From: Galerina marginata | Taxonomy: Eukaryota > Basidiomycota > Agaricomycetes > Agaricales > Galerinaceae | Direction of reading: 5' to 3' | Length of the DNA: 64,000 nt | Assembly (NCBI GenBank): GCA_023014335.1 | Contig: JAECYW010000017.1 | Location: 558,001-622,000 of the forward strand | Part shown: positions 46,324 to 58,203 of the stretch, in pieces | How positions within the stretch are numbered: position 1 is the first letter of the stretch | How the letters are laid out: each line of letters begins with the position of its first letter | The notes under the pieces: model-generated | What the model saw: the letters and a program-made list of their open reading frames with translations, nothing else | Told to the model about the DNA's origin: nothing | The model's database searches: none | Translations under genes and position numbers: made by a program

Positions 46324-47791
46324 ATGGACTCAGTTAATTCCCATGGAGGCGCATACTCGAATTCTAATCAGGACGCAGGACTGCTTAATTTCCCCAAGGA
46401 TTTGGGATCCCACAGAAGCACAGAAGGCGTTTACCCCTCACGTCCTTCAAGTCGTCTAGGTTTCAATCGGACCATCTTGTCGACAAACTTTGCCTGACCC
46501 ATCTCCTGATTCAAAGGCGATTCAATGGTCCCACAGTCTTTTTCAAAACGTCGGTATTTCAGATTTGCATTTGTCGCCCAGCAAGTATCACCCTCCTACC
46601 AAGAACGAAATGGTCGATCCTGCATATTTGAATTCACTTGACAACACAAAGAATGAGGCCTCCTTCAAATCGCTTAACAGTTCCGACTGCGGAAATGCCC
46701 CAGATGATTTTGCGAGATCGCCGGTAGTTCCTCGCAAATCGCCCAAGAATTCCCCTCCATCGGTGTCGCGACTGTGCTTCCCATTTGTGACGACTCCTTC
46801 TCCCCGTCGTAATAAACCACCACCACCACCGCCACCCCCACGTCACAAATACTCCTGTTTTCCTTCATTGATGTCCCCTGTGTCGCCGGGTCGACCATCC
46901 CCAAAACATCAACGTCATAGTTATCGTCAGCATGGATATTCGCGGATGGCGCTTCACCACGTCAAATGGTTTTGGTCCATGCGCGAAGAAGAATGGGAAG
47001 GGCCTAACCTGCACCTCCATGATGCCTCGGCATATGGAGGTATCTCTCCTGCCGGTGCTGCTTCCCTAGTCCATCTTTCGTCCGCCCCGTTCAACACAGC
47101 CACACTGTTGCCCAAAGTCTTCCCCCTATGACCGTCCACCCACGCCGTGGCGATATCGCAGCATTGCGCGATCCTTATTGTATGCATATTGATCGGTGTT
47201 TCATTGGCTTACCAACGTGGACCATTGGCAAGACCCTTTGGATGTATGACTTACATCTGGCCACCGAGCAACGCGTTTCAAGACCGCAAATTCTCTCCGA
47301 CGAGGACAGCTCTGACGCCGACTCAGAAAGCGAGACGGAAACATCAACGTCAACCGGTTTCAGCTGACGATTCGGATACGACTCTCGTGGAAAGCGAAAG
47401 CGAAACGGACCTCCCGCAACTTCTGAAATTCAACGTCAAGAATGCTCCGAAGGGTAAGGACGACGGCGACGAACGCGAACAAGGATCCGCTAGCTCGTCG
47501 TCAAGACCTCTTCATCAAATTTCTCCAGGTTTTTCGGGTGACCAACACATTCTGGACAATGACACCTGGTTAAAATCTATGAAAGATAGTACATCTAAGC
47601 TTCAAACCTCCGACAAGAACGAAGTTCAGTGGGCAACAACCTGGTACCGACGTTGGGAATTGCTTATGGAACTATCTCGACACGACCGCGGCCGAAGGAC
47701 ACTCCATGTTCGAAATGAATGCTCCTCCCTTGGAGATCGTCCCTTCGCCAAAGAACGATATACCTGGACGGCGGTTTCTCCTCGGGCCTGA
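46324..47791 (+). CDS. Proline-rich single-pass membrane protein, about 439 aa
   Basis: Modelled exons 46324-46459, 46563-47116 and 47162-47791. The two long frames are in the same phase, separated by a TGA at 47,129. A 45-nt GT-AG intron (47,117-47,161) removes it. The N-terminal half is Ser/Pro-rich with a PPPPPPPP run and the folded-looking patch ALHHVKWFWSMREEEWEG. One hydrophobic helix follows (CAILIVCILIGVSLAY), then an acidic Ser/Asp/Glu-rich tail with the patch VQWATTWYRRWELLMEL. The 3' end is uncertain: a shifted frame ending in a poly-Asp stretch near 47,820 would also be open. I do not recognise the family. Confidence 0.6.
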
Positions 47792-48512
47792 ATCAACCAA
47801 ATCGGACGACGACGATGCTTGATCTGAAAGCGTTGAGACTGAAACCGAAACCGAAACTCCGCTGCTCCTTGTTGTAATTTTGACTCTGACTATATCCTGG
47901 CCGACTATGACTGAGTACTCGTTGCTTGTCTCTCCTATACGAAATACCTGTCGATTATCAACCTTGTACAAGCTATATTACCGCATTGTGGTCTCATTCC
48001 CGCGGAACCTTCCTCTCGATACGTCACACACGGACTCTTCAAATGCGTCTCGTAGCCCGCCCTTTGTTGGGTCAATGTTACTGAACGCCATAGACACCCT
48101 CCGACTTCCTTCTTTCCTCTTATTCCCATAATTACACGCGGACTTCAGCCAGATTTTTACCCTTAATTGAAGTGGTCGCAGACTTTTGTAGGTTTGAGCC
48201 TTCCAAGCTCCAAGTCCGTTCGTTTCCAAAATTACATTAATCCCTTTTGTCAGTATGACCATCTGTAACAACACGCATACGAATATAGATGTCGAGCTTT
48301 CTTGTTGTTTTCGCAATACCTGGTTATCGTAAAATCTGAATTGTCAATGGTCTTCCTAATGATGAGAACGGAAATATATCAATTAGCTATTCATAATGCA
48401 GTGGGAGAAGCTGACGCCATTTCCAATTATGTTACAAATCTAACCCTCGTATATATAGCTGAAACTTCACTTGTCTGTCTTGGTTCAGACCGTTTCCTTC
48501 CTTCTCAGCACC
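47792..48512. other. Intergenic stretch
   Basis: No gene. A TATA-like TATATATAG at about 48,450 lies 60 bp before the transferase start. Confidence 0.4.
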
Positions 48513-49452
48513 ATGGGTATACCAGACGAACAAATCTATCCACACGCTACTGCCGCTGCTGCTCAGACGGTTGCAAAGCACCAAGAACCCCAAGACCTTA
48601 TATTTTATGCAGGTTGGGTATGTATTTGGAACTATAGACGATGATCAAGTTTTTGATGTGAGCATATTTTCAGTTCTGCCCGTTTGTCCAGCGCACCTGG
48701 ATTTCCCTCGAGGAGAAAGGGATACCATACCAGTACAAAGAAGTCAATCCTTACAAAAAGGAACCCCATTTCCTAGGTATGGTCTTAGTATGAGGGGCCG
48801 ACGTTTTAACATTCCCAACTTCAAAGCTATCAATCCAAAGGGCCTGGTTCCTGCGGTTGAATACAAGGGAAAGGCGCTGTATGAGTCCCTTATCCTATGC
48901 GAATTTCTGGAAGATGCTTTCCCTTCTCATAAGCCCGACCTCCTGCCTCTGGATCCTGCTGATCGGGCACTGGCCCGAATGTGGGTGGACCATATCTCGA
49001 AGACCTTCGTTCCGGCAAACCATCGTCTCTTGCAAGCGCAGGAGCCCGAAAAGCAACAAGTAGCCTTACAAGAGCTCTATGAATCCCTCAGGAAGTTCAC
49101 GACTAACATCAAGGGACCTTACTTCTCCGGGGAGGAGTTCGGCTTGGTGGACATAGCCATTGCACCATGGATCGTCCGAGACTGGGTTCTCGAGGAGAAC
49201 AGAGGGTACAAGAGGGGCTGATGTCAGTCCGGCATGGAAGGCTTATGCTGACCTGGTGGAGAAGCGGGACAGTGTAGTCAACACGACCAGCGTAAGCGCC
49301 GTGATTACTTGGAGCAAGGAAGCAAATGCTAAAATCAAAACGGGTCATTTCAGCTCCGTGAACACCTTATCGAGATATACGGCCGTTACCTTCGCGATGA
49401 AGCGCAGAGCGAGGCGGCCAAAGCCATTCGTGCTGGGCGTGTTATCCCGTAA
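48513..49452 (+). CDS. Omega-class glutathione S-transferase with a one-base frameshift, about 256 aa
   Basis: Exons 48513-48617, 48674-48776, 48827-49291 and 49354-49452. The thioredoxin fold begins LIFYAGWFCPFVQRTW, with the catalytic omega cysteine in FCPF. The glutathione-site block follows (NPKGLVPAVEYKGKALYESL), then the helical domain (DRALARMWVDHISKTFVPANHRL) and the end RYLRDEAQSEAAKAIRAGR. Family role: glutathione-dependent thiol transfer or lyase reactions in stress and detoxification. The reading frame breaks once, in a GGGG run at 49,214-49,217; one G fewer restores a perfect model. Probably a sequence error or a very recent lesion. Confidence 0.85.
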
Positions 49453-50002
49453 ATTAAAACCGATTCTTGTTTTGAAACTTGGAATGTATTTTGTGATGCG
49501 GCGATTGTAATAGTATAGCATGGTCCTGTACCATGATAACTGCATTGGATAGACAGTGTACTGGGCACGCTGGGAAAACACGCCGTATTCTGAACATAGC
49601 CTTGGCAAAGATGGAGACCACATGTAGGGGTTCAACGTTCGACAATGCCTCGGCATCACTGAGCATGGGTTGGCCACGACGGCTGCGGCTGGGCGGGCAT
49701 GGTGAACGCGTTCTGTGAGGGATCGACTGACGATGTAGGTGAGTAACTGAGCAGAGTAAGCCTGTAAGCAACACCAGGAATCCAGGTGTTGGAGTGGTAC
49801 AAGATAAGCCTGGGGAGCTTGGTAATTTGATCGGACCTGACGGCAGAGGTGATCAGCAACTTTGACCATTCCGCATGCAATCTATTGACTCAAGCTTCAA
49901 CCACATCTGCTTGCAGTATATATACGACGCCAACGGCCACTTGATGATATCCCTAGTCTTTTCCTCACTCTTTAATACCTACAGCGGTCAACACCAGCCG
50001 TC
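49453..50002. other. Intergenic stretch
   Basis: Promoter side of the esterase, with TATATATA at about 49,917. Minus-strand frames here lack content. Confidence 0.4.
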
Positions 50003-53000
50003 ATGTTTGCCAATTCTTTGACTCGAGAGGTCTCGCTCATGGTGGGACCGGTTATCCTTGAAGTTCTGGTCAAGCATTACTTTGACCGACTGAAGAATGA
50101 TGTCGACCGAAGTGAATCGGGGGCTAGCTTAAAGCAAGATGATGTATTATATCACGAAGCTTTCACGATCGTTAAGGTGTGTAGCTTACAAACGAATGAA
50201 TGGCCAGTTCTGACTCTGCATTACAGTCATTCTTGAACGCGTCTACATTGTGAGAATCCTTGTTACTGTTGTTAAACTACAAGGCCAACTGTTACTAGCC
50301 ATACGATCGAAGAACTACAAGGTGAGGCCGATATTCTTCGTGGATTTGGCGAAGTACTTACGGCTGTATTATAAATAGCCTTTTCGAATACTCGAACGCC
50401 GTCGCCCCCGTGGACTCATGTTGTCAGAACACTCGTTCCTTTGTCATGTTGCGAAGAAGCCGCGCCATACTTGATCAAAGCTCTGGGCGGTGAAGAGGTC
50501 GCGAGACGCGTGGTGGGTGGCTGTAAAATGGTGGCAAGTTCGCGGAGTGAATGGGTAGGCCTTCTCATCCTTGGCAGGACAATCTGCATGTTGATCATTG
50601 TGACAGTGTTGATGCCCAATGGCTTACTGCCAGGAAAGACTGGGAAGATGCAAAACGTCGGCACAAGAAGCAGCAAGAACAGAAGACGAATGGACTATCG
50701 ACCCCACCGTCGACGGATGATCTTAAGGACAAGTCAGAAGGCGTATATGAAAAGAATATGGATGCTATGCGTTGTATTCTCTACATTCACGGGGGTATAA
50801 CTAAGCATCTATTTGGTATTTCTTGATACTAAATTCATTCCTGTCCAGGTGGGTACTATTTCGGGAGTGTTGACCAAGAAAGGTTCATAACCGTGCTTCA
50901 GTCTATGCACGATCAGGTCTCACGGTTTAATCTTTCGTTAGGTATAGCATTCAACGGTTCGCCCGAAAAATCAATGGACGAGTGTTTGGTATGTTTATGA
51001 CACTTTCTCATACTATCCACGTGCGCTGAACTCTTTCAAGCCATAAATTACCGACTTGCGCCACAATATCCTTTCCCGTGCGGGCTTCACGACGTGGTGG
51101 CAGCGTGTGCGTGACCATACCCCTTTAATTCTGGCCCCGCAGCCTGACCTACTCAACCTATAACAGATCTTTACCTCATAAGACCACCACCAGATGCAGC
51201 GCATCAAGCTGTGAACCCATGCACATATCATTATCGCAGGAGACTCGGCTGGAGGAGGGCTATCGCTGGCCCTTCTTCAGGTCATTCGAGATAGTGGTTT
51301 ACCTGCGCCTGCTGGTGGCTTTCTGATCTCACCATGGTGTGACCTTACACACTCGTTCCCAAGTTTGCACATCAACACGGATACTGTACGTGAACCTTCC
51401 ATGCGATTCTCGGTACATACCAATCCAGAGACTAGGATGTTATCCCGGAATCAGGCTTGTCGTTCCATAAACCCAGTTTGTTATGGCCGCCTCCTTCACA
51501 AGAAGTATCAAGTCGGGTCCATGCTTCTCTCCGTTTCCGCATTCGTCAAGCGTTTAAACCAGACGAACCATCACGACAAACCCAAGAGTCAACAATGTCG
51601 GAATTACAGGGCAATATCCCAGCCGATTTAAATACCCCGATAACACCGACACCTCCTGTGGATCCAGAGAAAATTCTCGTCAACGCGAAATCTGGTGAAG
51701 TCATTGAGGTGAATCAACAACTACACTTTTACACTAGGAATAGCCTATTGGCACACCCTTTGGTTAGCCCTGCAATGTCGTATCTCGGCGGGCTCCCGCC
51801 TCTCTTGTTTATTGCTGGCGATAAGGAGGTTCTTAGGGATGAGATTGTATATAGGTTCGTTTTGGAATATCTTCGGAGTCGTTATCGGCTAATTGTTTTT
51901 GTCCACTGATAGCGCCCACAAAGCTGCTTATCCAGAAAAATACCCTGTATCGGATGTGGCCCGCCAACTATACCCATCTTTGAACGGTATCGAGAAGCGC
52001 TGTAAACCGACCTCAGTGCACTTGCAAGTGTATGACGGTAAGTAGTTCCTGTTTGTGTGGCGAGCGGCGTATTTACTCCTGTTGCAGATAGCCCTCATAT
52101 TTTACCTATATTATTTTCGTTCGCTACCCCAGCGAAGTTCTGTTTTCGTGGAATTGCCAGTTTCTGTAAATTAGTGACCGAGATGACACCAATACCTGTA
52201 CCTTCTGACCCTCCAGCATCACCCTACATCACCCGTCATAAAATCACCTGCGATATCCCGTCGACAGACACTACTTGCCACTTTCAAAGCTTCACGCTTT
52301 GTCCAATCCCCCGCGTCTCCTGTCGAGACGTCCTATACCGACTCTCCACAAGTAATGGAGCCTGAACCAACGGACACCCTTCAAGATAGACCTTCGTTAC
52401 GGCGGTCACTATCCGCCCGCTTTTCTCGTACTGCAAGTGTTGTCATCCGACGGTCGACGTCGTTTTCCCCGCCAACTGCCATTGAAGAAGCCCATATCAT
52501 GCAACCGGAAGCCACAGTTTCTGATCCCGCGATCACCACGAATCACAAAGATGCTTCTACGTCAAGCGATGTTGGGGGCCCACGATTCAAAGCATCTCCG
52601 CCGTCGCAAAAGGAGTTCGCCGAGCGTACTGCAGGTGATATTTCTGTCTACAGTGACATCGAGGTATGGACGCTGTTCGTCCAATCTTTGACCTTTGCTG
52701 AATTGGGAATTAGGATTTTACTTCCTGGGAGTGTCGAATGATTAGAGAGCGAGTTGATACAAGAGGTGTCACGCGCCAACTAGAGCCCGAACCAGAAATC
52801 GCTGCACTTCAAGTGCCAATTGAACACATCGGAAATTTTTCAGAACCGACCATGCGTCGCTATCTGAGAGATCGGGCCATCTTCGAAAAGAAGTTCGCGC
52901 ACACGGTTAAGACCATCGAGAAAACTCGTCGTCACAATCTCGAGCGTGCCAAAGAAGACACTATCAAACGATTGGGCCGCCTCCGTCAGTCTTTGACCAG

Positions 53001-53420
53001 AGATGGTAAAGCAGCGGTCAATGGGCATAACAAGAAGGAAGTGAAGGAGAACGTGCTATCATCGCCTGGGTGGGGATGGGCCTGGGCTCTGGACGAAGCA
53101 GGAGGAGCCGCCGCCTAGCAGTATTGTCTCGCGAAGAGACACGGAGGAGGCGCGCAAGCTAGCGGAAGTGGCCTGATTTGGCTGTTCTGAGCGAGGATCA
53201 GGCATTCAGCGCTAACAACCTTTGGTCTGTCGTGATCAATTTCTTGACTGTCACTCCTGGCAAGCCTAGCCATACGTTGCACAAGGACCCACCAGGGTCT
53301 TCTGACAATGTTTCTGGCGATGGGGGCCCTTCGTTGAATGGCATCACACCCAAACATAAATCGAGGACATCGCGCCTGCATATGTTTAAACGGCATGCCG
53401 CAAAGGACGGTGAAGCATAA
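50003..53420 (+). CDS. Hormone-sensitive-lipase-like alpha/beta hydrolase, about 923 aa, five +1 frameshifts
   Basis: Thirteen exons with clean GT-AG sites: 50003-50176, 50227-50249, 50299-50321, 50379-50554, 50607-50794, 50849-50882, 50942-50988, 51041-51106, 51167-51385, 51436-51854, 51913-52037, 52088-52663 and 52714-53420. The oxyanion HGGG (about residue 195), [13 protein letters not shown], the nucleophile elbow GDSAGG (about 265), [12 protein letters not shown] and a late DDSPHILP-type histidine block are all present, followed by a long charged tail. Extra single bases occur at about 50,525, 51,219, 52,225, 53,101 and 53,173. Removing one at each site gives 924 codons exactly. No substitution stop or broken splice site exists, so I call it a gene rather than a pseudogene. 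Likely a lipid or steryl ester hydrolase; substrate unknown. Confidence 0.8.
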
Positions 53421-53555
53421 AGTATATAAGGCTTGCACCTGCTTAACTTTAGCATTGTCCTTTCCTTTATTGGTTTATTCGCGGATCCGGTAATTTATGG
53501 TGTACTTCGATAGGTATGTAATATAGAGCCACACAGTAGTCGGTTATCCGGGGAA

Positions 53556-55048
53556 TCAAAGTTTTGCTGTGGGACCCAATGAGATCCCTTCGTCTTGCAA
53601 CACCTTCCTCGCGAGCCCGCCAATGATATGGAAGGCCTGGGCGTGGAGATATGCTTTTTCAGAACTGGCCTGCCGCCGAGCATAGCGAGCTGCAATGCCT
53701 TGCGAGATGACAGACAGCTAAGATAGCATCAAACATCAGAATCGAGAAAGCTGTAAAGTTAATGATACCAGTTACCCTGAAAAGCATCCAACTGCGGACA
53801 AAGACCATCTCAGGGATAGGATATGGTTGTTCGGTAAGACAGCAGTATTCATGTTCAAGGTCTTGGAGGGGTATAGGAACATTCACAGTGGCATTCTTGA
53901 AACCTCTCACAACACTATCTGCAGGGACATCCTTCATGTCGACGGACCATGGTTGAGTCAAGTTGCCAAGGTCCGCAAGCTGAAATATAGTCAGCTTGAT
54001 TTCGAAGGAATTCGAGTGAGACGCACAGGGCTACCCAATGTGCAGAGTTCCCAGTCCAGAATACCGATAACTCGATTTTCTGTGGGATGGAAGATGAGGT
54101 TATCCAATTTGTAATCTCCGTGGACAATTCGAAGACCAGTCTTCGACTCATCAGGTAGGTTTTGCCTGTACCAAGCAATTAATTCGTGGAAGTATGGGAT
54201 ATCTCCAACTTTCTCTTCTGATTCGACGTCAACCACGGTGGCTTGGGCCGCGGAAACACGTGAAAGAGATTTGATTTGTCGAGGGAAGTAGGGTGTCGAT
54301 GGGCCAAAGCTCGCAAGGCCAATCGCAGCTGGAGATACCGAACCGAGAGCTGCAAGGGCGCGGATGGTAGAAAGCCAGCTGCAAAATTATGAGAAAATAT
54401 TTATGAGTGATGAGTTTTAGGTTTACCATTCACGTCTGTCCTTTGCGGAAACCTCAAGCATTCTTGTATCGGTAAAGATTCGCCCATCCAAAAATTCCAT
54501 GATGTAGAATGGTGTTCCGACGACAGAATTATCTTCGCAAAGAATGATGGGTTCTGGCACCGGAACTTTCCGCTCGGGCAGTGTCGCAGGGTTTGTATTG
54601 TGCTTGTGCAGCGCAGCTAGCATCGTATATTCTCTTTCAACTTGGTGCGCCGTCTGAGAGAGGAGTTGCCCAGCCGGTTTCTTGCGCAGAACAAAGCGTG
54701 TTTTCCTACGCAAGTAAATGGTGAGCTTTTAACGACTTTTCGCGGAGATGATCCAGCTCACTTCGCGTCTGTGAGGAAGTATGTCGGATTTGACTGGGGT
54801 CAACGTCAGTTTTAATGACGAAAAGTAAGCCCTTTGAAGAAATATTGTACCTGACCAAACTGTTGGATATAATGCTACATAAGCACCGGAGGTCTAAAGA
54901 TCCAGATTATGCGCACCTTAAATTGCTTCACGTCGACAGGAGTCTTGATGTTCGGAGTATATTTTGCGAGATATGCATTGAGCGCATCGACGTTAATGGT
55001 TGCTCTTACTTCTCCGTATTCGCCTCCAATTTTTTGTGGATTAGACAT
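53556..55048 (-). CDS. APH-fold phosphotransferase, ACAD10/11 N-terminal type, 389 aa
   Basis: Exons 55048-54917, 54859-54851 (9-nt micro-exon), 54793-54762, 54705-54427, 54378-54027, 53979-53776 and 53717-53556, all in frame. The [10 protein letters not shown] motif is built from the end of exon 1, the micro-exon and exon 3. [13 protein letters not shown] carries the nucleotide lysine. Catalysis is marked by [11 protein letters not shown] and DWELCTLG. The family resembles the kinase domain fused to acyl-CoA dehydrogenase in ACAD10/11, which phosphorylates hydroxyacyl-CoA before beta-oxidation; free-standing forms are common in fungi. The exact substrate is inference. It is convergent with the esterase, 136 bp between stops. 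Confidence 0.88.
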
Positions 55049-55348
55049 GTCGGGTGAACAGAGGAGGACAAGAAGGCGAAAGGCACGGGGGCGTTAATGT
55101 GAGGGGAATCATCATGGTTCTCGTCGGCTGAATTAAATCCTCCAAACCGGTGAGCGCAACGCCGGGCCCGTGATTATTGTTATTATTGGATTATTGGTTA
55201 GCTAACTAACTATTAAGTATTATTGACATTTATTATTTCTGTCGATGCTTCTGGAAATATCGGCAGAACCCGGTCGGCAAAGCGAGACCAACTTACATAC
55301 GCAACACGAAAAAAAAAGTTCTGCACCTTTTCTTCTTCCTCAACCACC
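55049..55348. other. Divergent promoter region, 300 bp
   Basis: Lies between the starts of the APH-type gene and mitochondrial Hsp70. It contains an AT-rich TTATTATTGGATTATTGG patch. No heat-shock element (nGAAn array) is obvious. Confidence 0.4.
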
Positions 55349-57831
55349 ATGTTCTCCTTAGCTCGGTCGTCTATTTCTAGGGCGAGCCAGTATGCTGTAT
55401 GTGTTTTCCATATATTCTCTTCCTTCTAATGTAGCTCATATGCACGCGTCAGGGCTTGAACCGCGTCATGATTGCCCGAAACATGAACTCCAAAGTCAAC
55501 GGTGGGCATCCCTTATATAATTTTGTGCTGGCACAAGTTGACCTTTCTTCTCTAGGCCCTGTCATTGGTATTGATTTGGGCACAACGAACTCATGTGTGG
55601 CCGTCATGGAAGGTAAAACCGCCCGCGTCATCGAGAACGCCGAGGGTCAACGAACGACGCCATCCGTCGTCGCTTTCACAAAGCACGGAGAACGTCTTGT
55701 TGGACTGCCTGCTAAGCGACAAGCTGTTGTTAACTCTACCAACACGGTTTTCGCGTTCAAGCGTCTAATCGGTCGGCAATTCAAGGACAAAGAGGTCCAG
55801 GAAGATGCCCAGCACTGGCAAGTTTCTCACGATCGTCTGTTTGTTCAAGGGTTCGTCATAACTTTTTTTTTTTGCCCCCATTAGGCCTTTCAAGGTCACT
55901 CCCACGTCTGACGGTCGTCCTGCGGTTGAAGTTGATAATGGCGGCAAGAGGCAAACATTTGTACGCCTTTTCTCTCTCGGACTGGTTTCTGAACTAACGG
56001 TTGTTACTAGTCTGCTGAGGAGCTGTCGTCAATGGTGTTGGCCAAGATGAGAGAAACTGCGGAACAATTTTTGAACAAGAAAGTCAAGTGAGTAAAGTGC
56101 CTCACTTTTTCTTTTCGTGCGGCTAATCGTTTTTAGCCATGCTGTTGTAACCGTACCCGCGTACTTCAACGATGCTCAACGTCAAGCAACGAAGGACGCT
56201 GGTCAAATTGCCGGCCTTGACGTCCTCCGTGTCATCAACGAACCCACTGCTGCTGCTCTCGCTTATGGTCTGGATCGAGCTGACAACTCAGTCATTGCCG
56301 TTTATGATTTGGGAGGTGGTACTTTCGATATCTCAATTCTCGAGATGCAAAAGGGTGTCTTCGAGGTCAAATCCACTAACGGTGATACTCATCTTGGGGG
56401 TGAAGACTTCGACATCGTTCTGGTCGAACACCTCTTAAATGAATTCAAGAAGGAGAGTGGGGTTGATCTCAAGGGTGATCGCATGGCTATCCAACGGGTC
56501 CGAGAGGCTGCTGAAAAGGCCAAGATCGAATTGTCGTCTACGACGCAAACCGAAATCAACCTGCCCTTTGTCACTGCCGATGCTTCTGGACCCAAACACA
56601 TCAACTCTAAGCTCATGCGCTCACAATTCGAGGCTCTTGTCAACCCTCTGATCCAGCGAACTGTTGACCCATGCAAGAAGGCTCTCAGCGATGCAGGTAT
56701 TAAAGCCAACGAGATCAATGAAGTCATCCTCGTTGGTGGTATGACTCGGATGCCACGGGTCGCAGAGACAGTCAAAGGCATCTTCGGTCGCGACCCAAGC
56801 AAAGGTGTTAACCCCGATGAGGCGGTTGCTATCGGTGCTGCTATTCAAGGTGGTGTACTCGCTGGAAATGTTACGGATATTTTACTTCTAGACGTCACTC
56901 CTCTCTCTCTCGGTACGGCAAAATCCCCGATTCCCCCCATTTACATTGACTCATCTCCATCTTTGTAGGTATTGAAACACTTGGTGGTATTATGACCAAA
57001 CTCATCAGCCGCAACACGACCATTCCCACCAAGAAGTCCCAGGTCTTCTCAACCGCTGCTGACGGTCAAACTGCCATTGAAGTCAAGATCTACCAAGGTG
57101 AACGTGAGCTCGTCCGTGACAACAAACTCCTCGGCAACTTCAACCTCGTCGGCATCCCTCCTGCTCCCAAGGGTGTTCCTCAAATCGAGATCACATTCGA
57201 CATTGACGCTGGTATGACTGTTGCTTATCGGTGATGTGTGTGTACTGAGTTCCTCCATTCTAGACGGCATTGTCAACGTTTCGGCCAAGGACAAGGCTAC
57301 CGGCAAGGATCAGTCAATGACCATTGCCTCGTCTTCTGGTCTCAGTGACAAGGACATTGAGAAGATGGTCTCTGATGCTGAGCAGTTCGCTGAGACTGAT
57401 AAAGCTCGCAAGGCTTTGATCGAGGAGTCGAATAAAGCTGAATCTGTTTGCGCCGACACCGAGAAAGGTCAGTTCATGCACTACTTTCATTTTTTTCGTG
57501 GTCCAACGCCTTTTATCATAGCTATGAACGAGTTCAAGGACCAACTTGATGCCACCGAGAAGGACAAAGTCAACAAGCTTGTTGGTGAACTCAGGGAACT
57601 CGCTGCCAGGGTCAAACCAGTGACGCATCCGTTACCGCTGATACCATCCGGGAAAAGATTAGCGAAACGCAAACCGGCTTCTCTTGGTCTCTTCCAAAAG
57701 GTTTGCTAATATCATTTCTGGTAATTTCCTGTCTCTGATTTCTTCTCAAGGTCTACGAAAAGCGTGCCGCCGAGAACTCGTCATCGACCGACCAGCCTGC
57801 TTCAGAGCCCGAGAAGGAGAAGAAGGATTAA
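55349..57831 (+). CDS. SSC1: Mitochondrial Hsp70 (Ssc1 type), 664 aa
   Basis: Ten exons: 55349-55396, 55453-55501, 55556-55817, 55885-55960, 56011-56087, 56137-56912, 56969-57211, 57264-57467, 57522-57700 and 57751-57831. A basic presequence of about 32 residues precedes [28 protein letters not shown] and [10 protein letters not shown] of the ATPase domain. [13 protein letters not shown] and the substrate-binding domain follow, then a helical lid. It is the matrix chaperone driving protein import and folding. Intron 3 needs a GC donor (TG|GCAAGT) to build the HWPFKV motif. In exon 9 a missing G near 57,609 and an extra G near 57,676 shift about 22 residues of the lid into a foreign frame and back. 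Confidence 0.93.
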
Positions 57832-58203
57832 GTCATTTTCTTTGACCCTTCATCCTCGCCGATTTAATCGACACTCTTGTCCGGTTCTTTGACTTGCCCG
57901 TTCATCTGAACAGGCTGTTGACCGACGTCCGCTCGTTATTTATGCTTAGACTTATACGTCAAAAGTATTGCTTTGCCACTATCTACGCTATATCCTCTTG
58001 TAGTTTTTTTGCACCCCCCCTCAATAGTTAATGACCCATTGCATTGTATTAGCACACTTTCTCGACATTTCACAAGGATTCTTCTATGGGATGAATTGAA
58101 CGAGTGATTATACATACATGGTTTGCTTGTACCCTGACTAGCACTCTGACTAGCTGGGTGGGAAGTCATTTGACCCAGTCTCTCATGTCCTTAGAGCACT
58201 AAG
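57832..58203. other. Intergenic stretch
   Basis: 3' flank of the Hsp70 gene, with a CCCCCCC run at 58,013. No gene found. Confidence 0.4.

Noticed and set aside
50003..53420. Calling the esterase a pseudogene
   Set aside because: All thirteen exons and splice sites are intact and each lesion is a single extra base; a consensus error fits better than decay.
56389..56802. 137-codon minus-strand frame inside Hsp70
   Set aside because: Shadow of a highly conserved chaperone exon.
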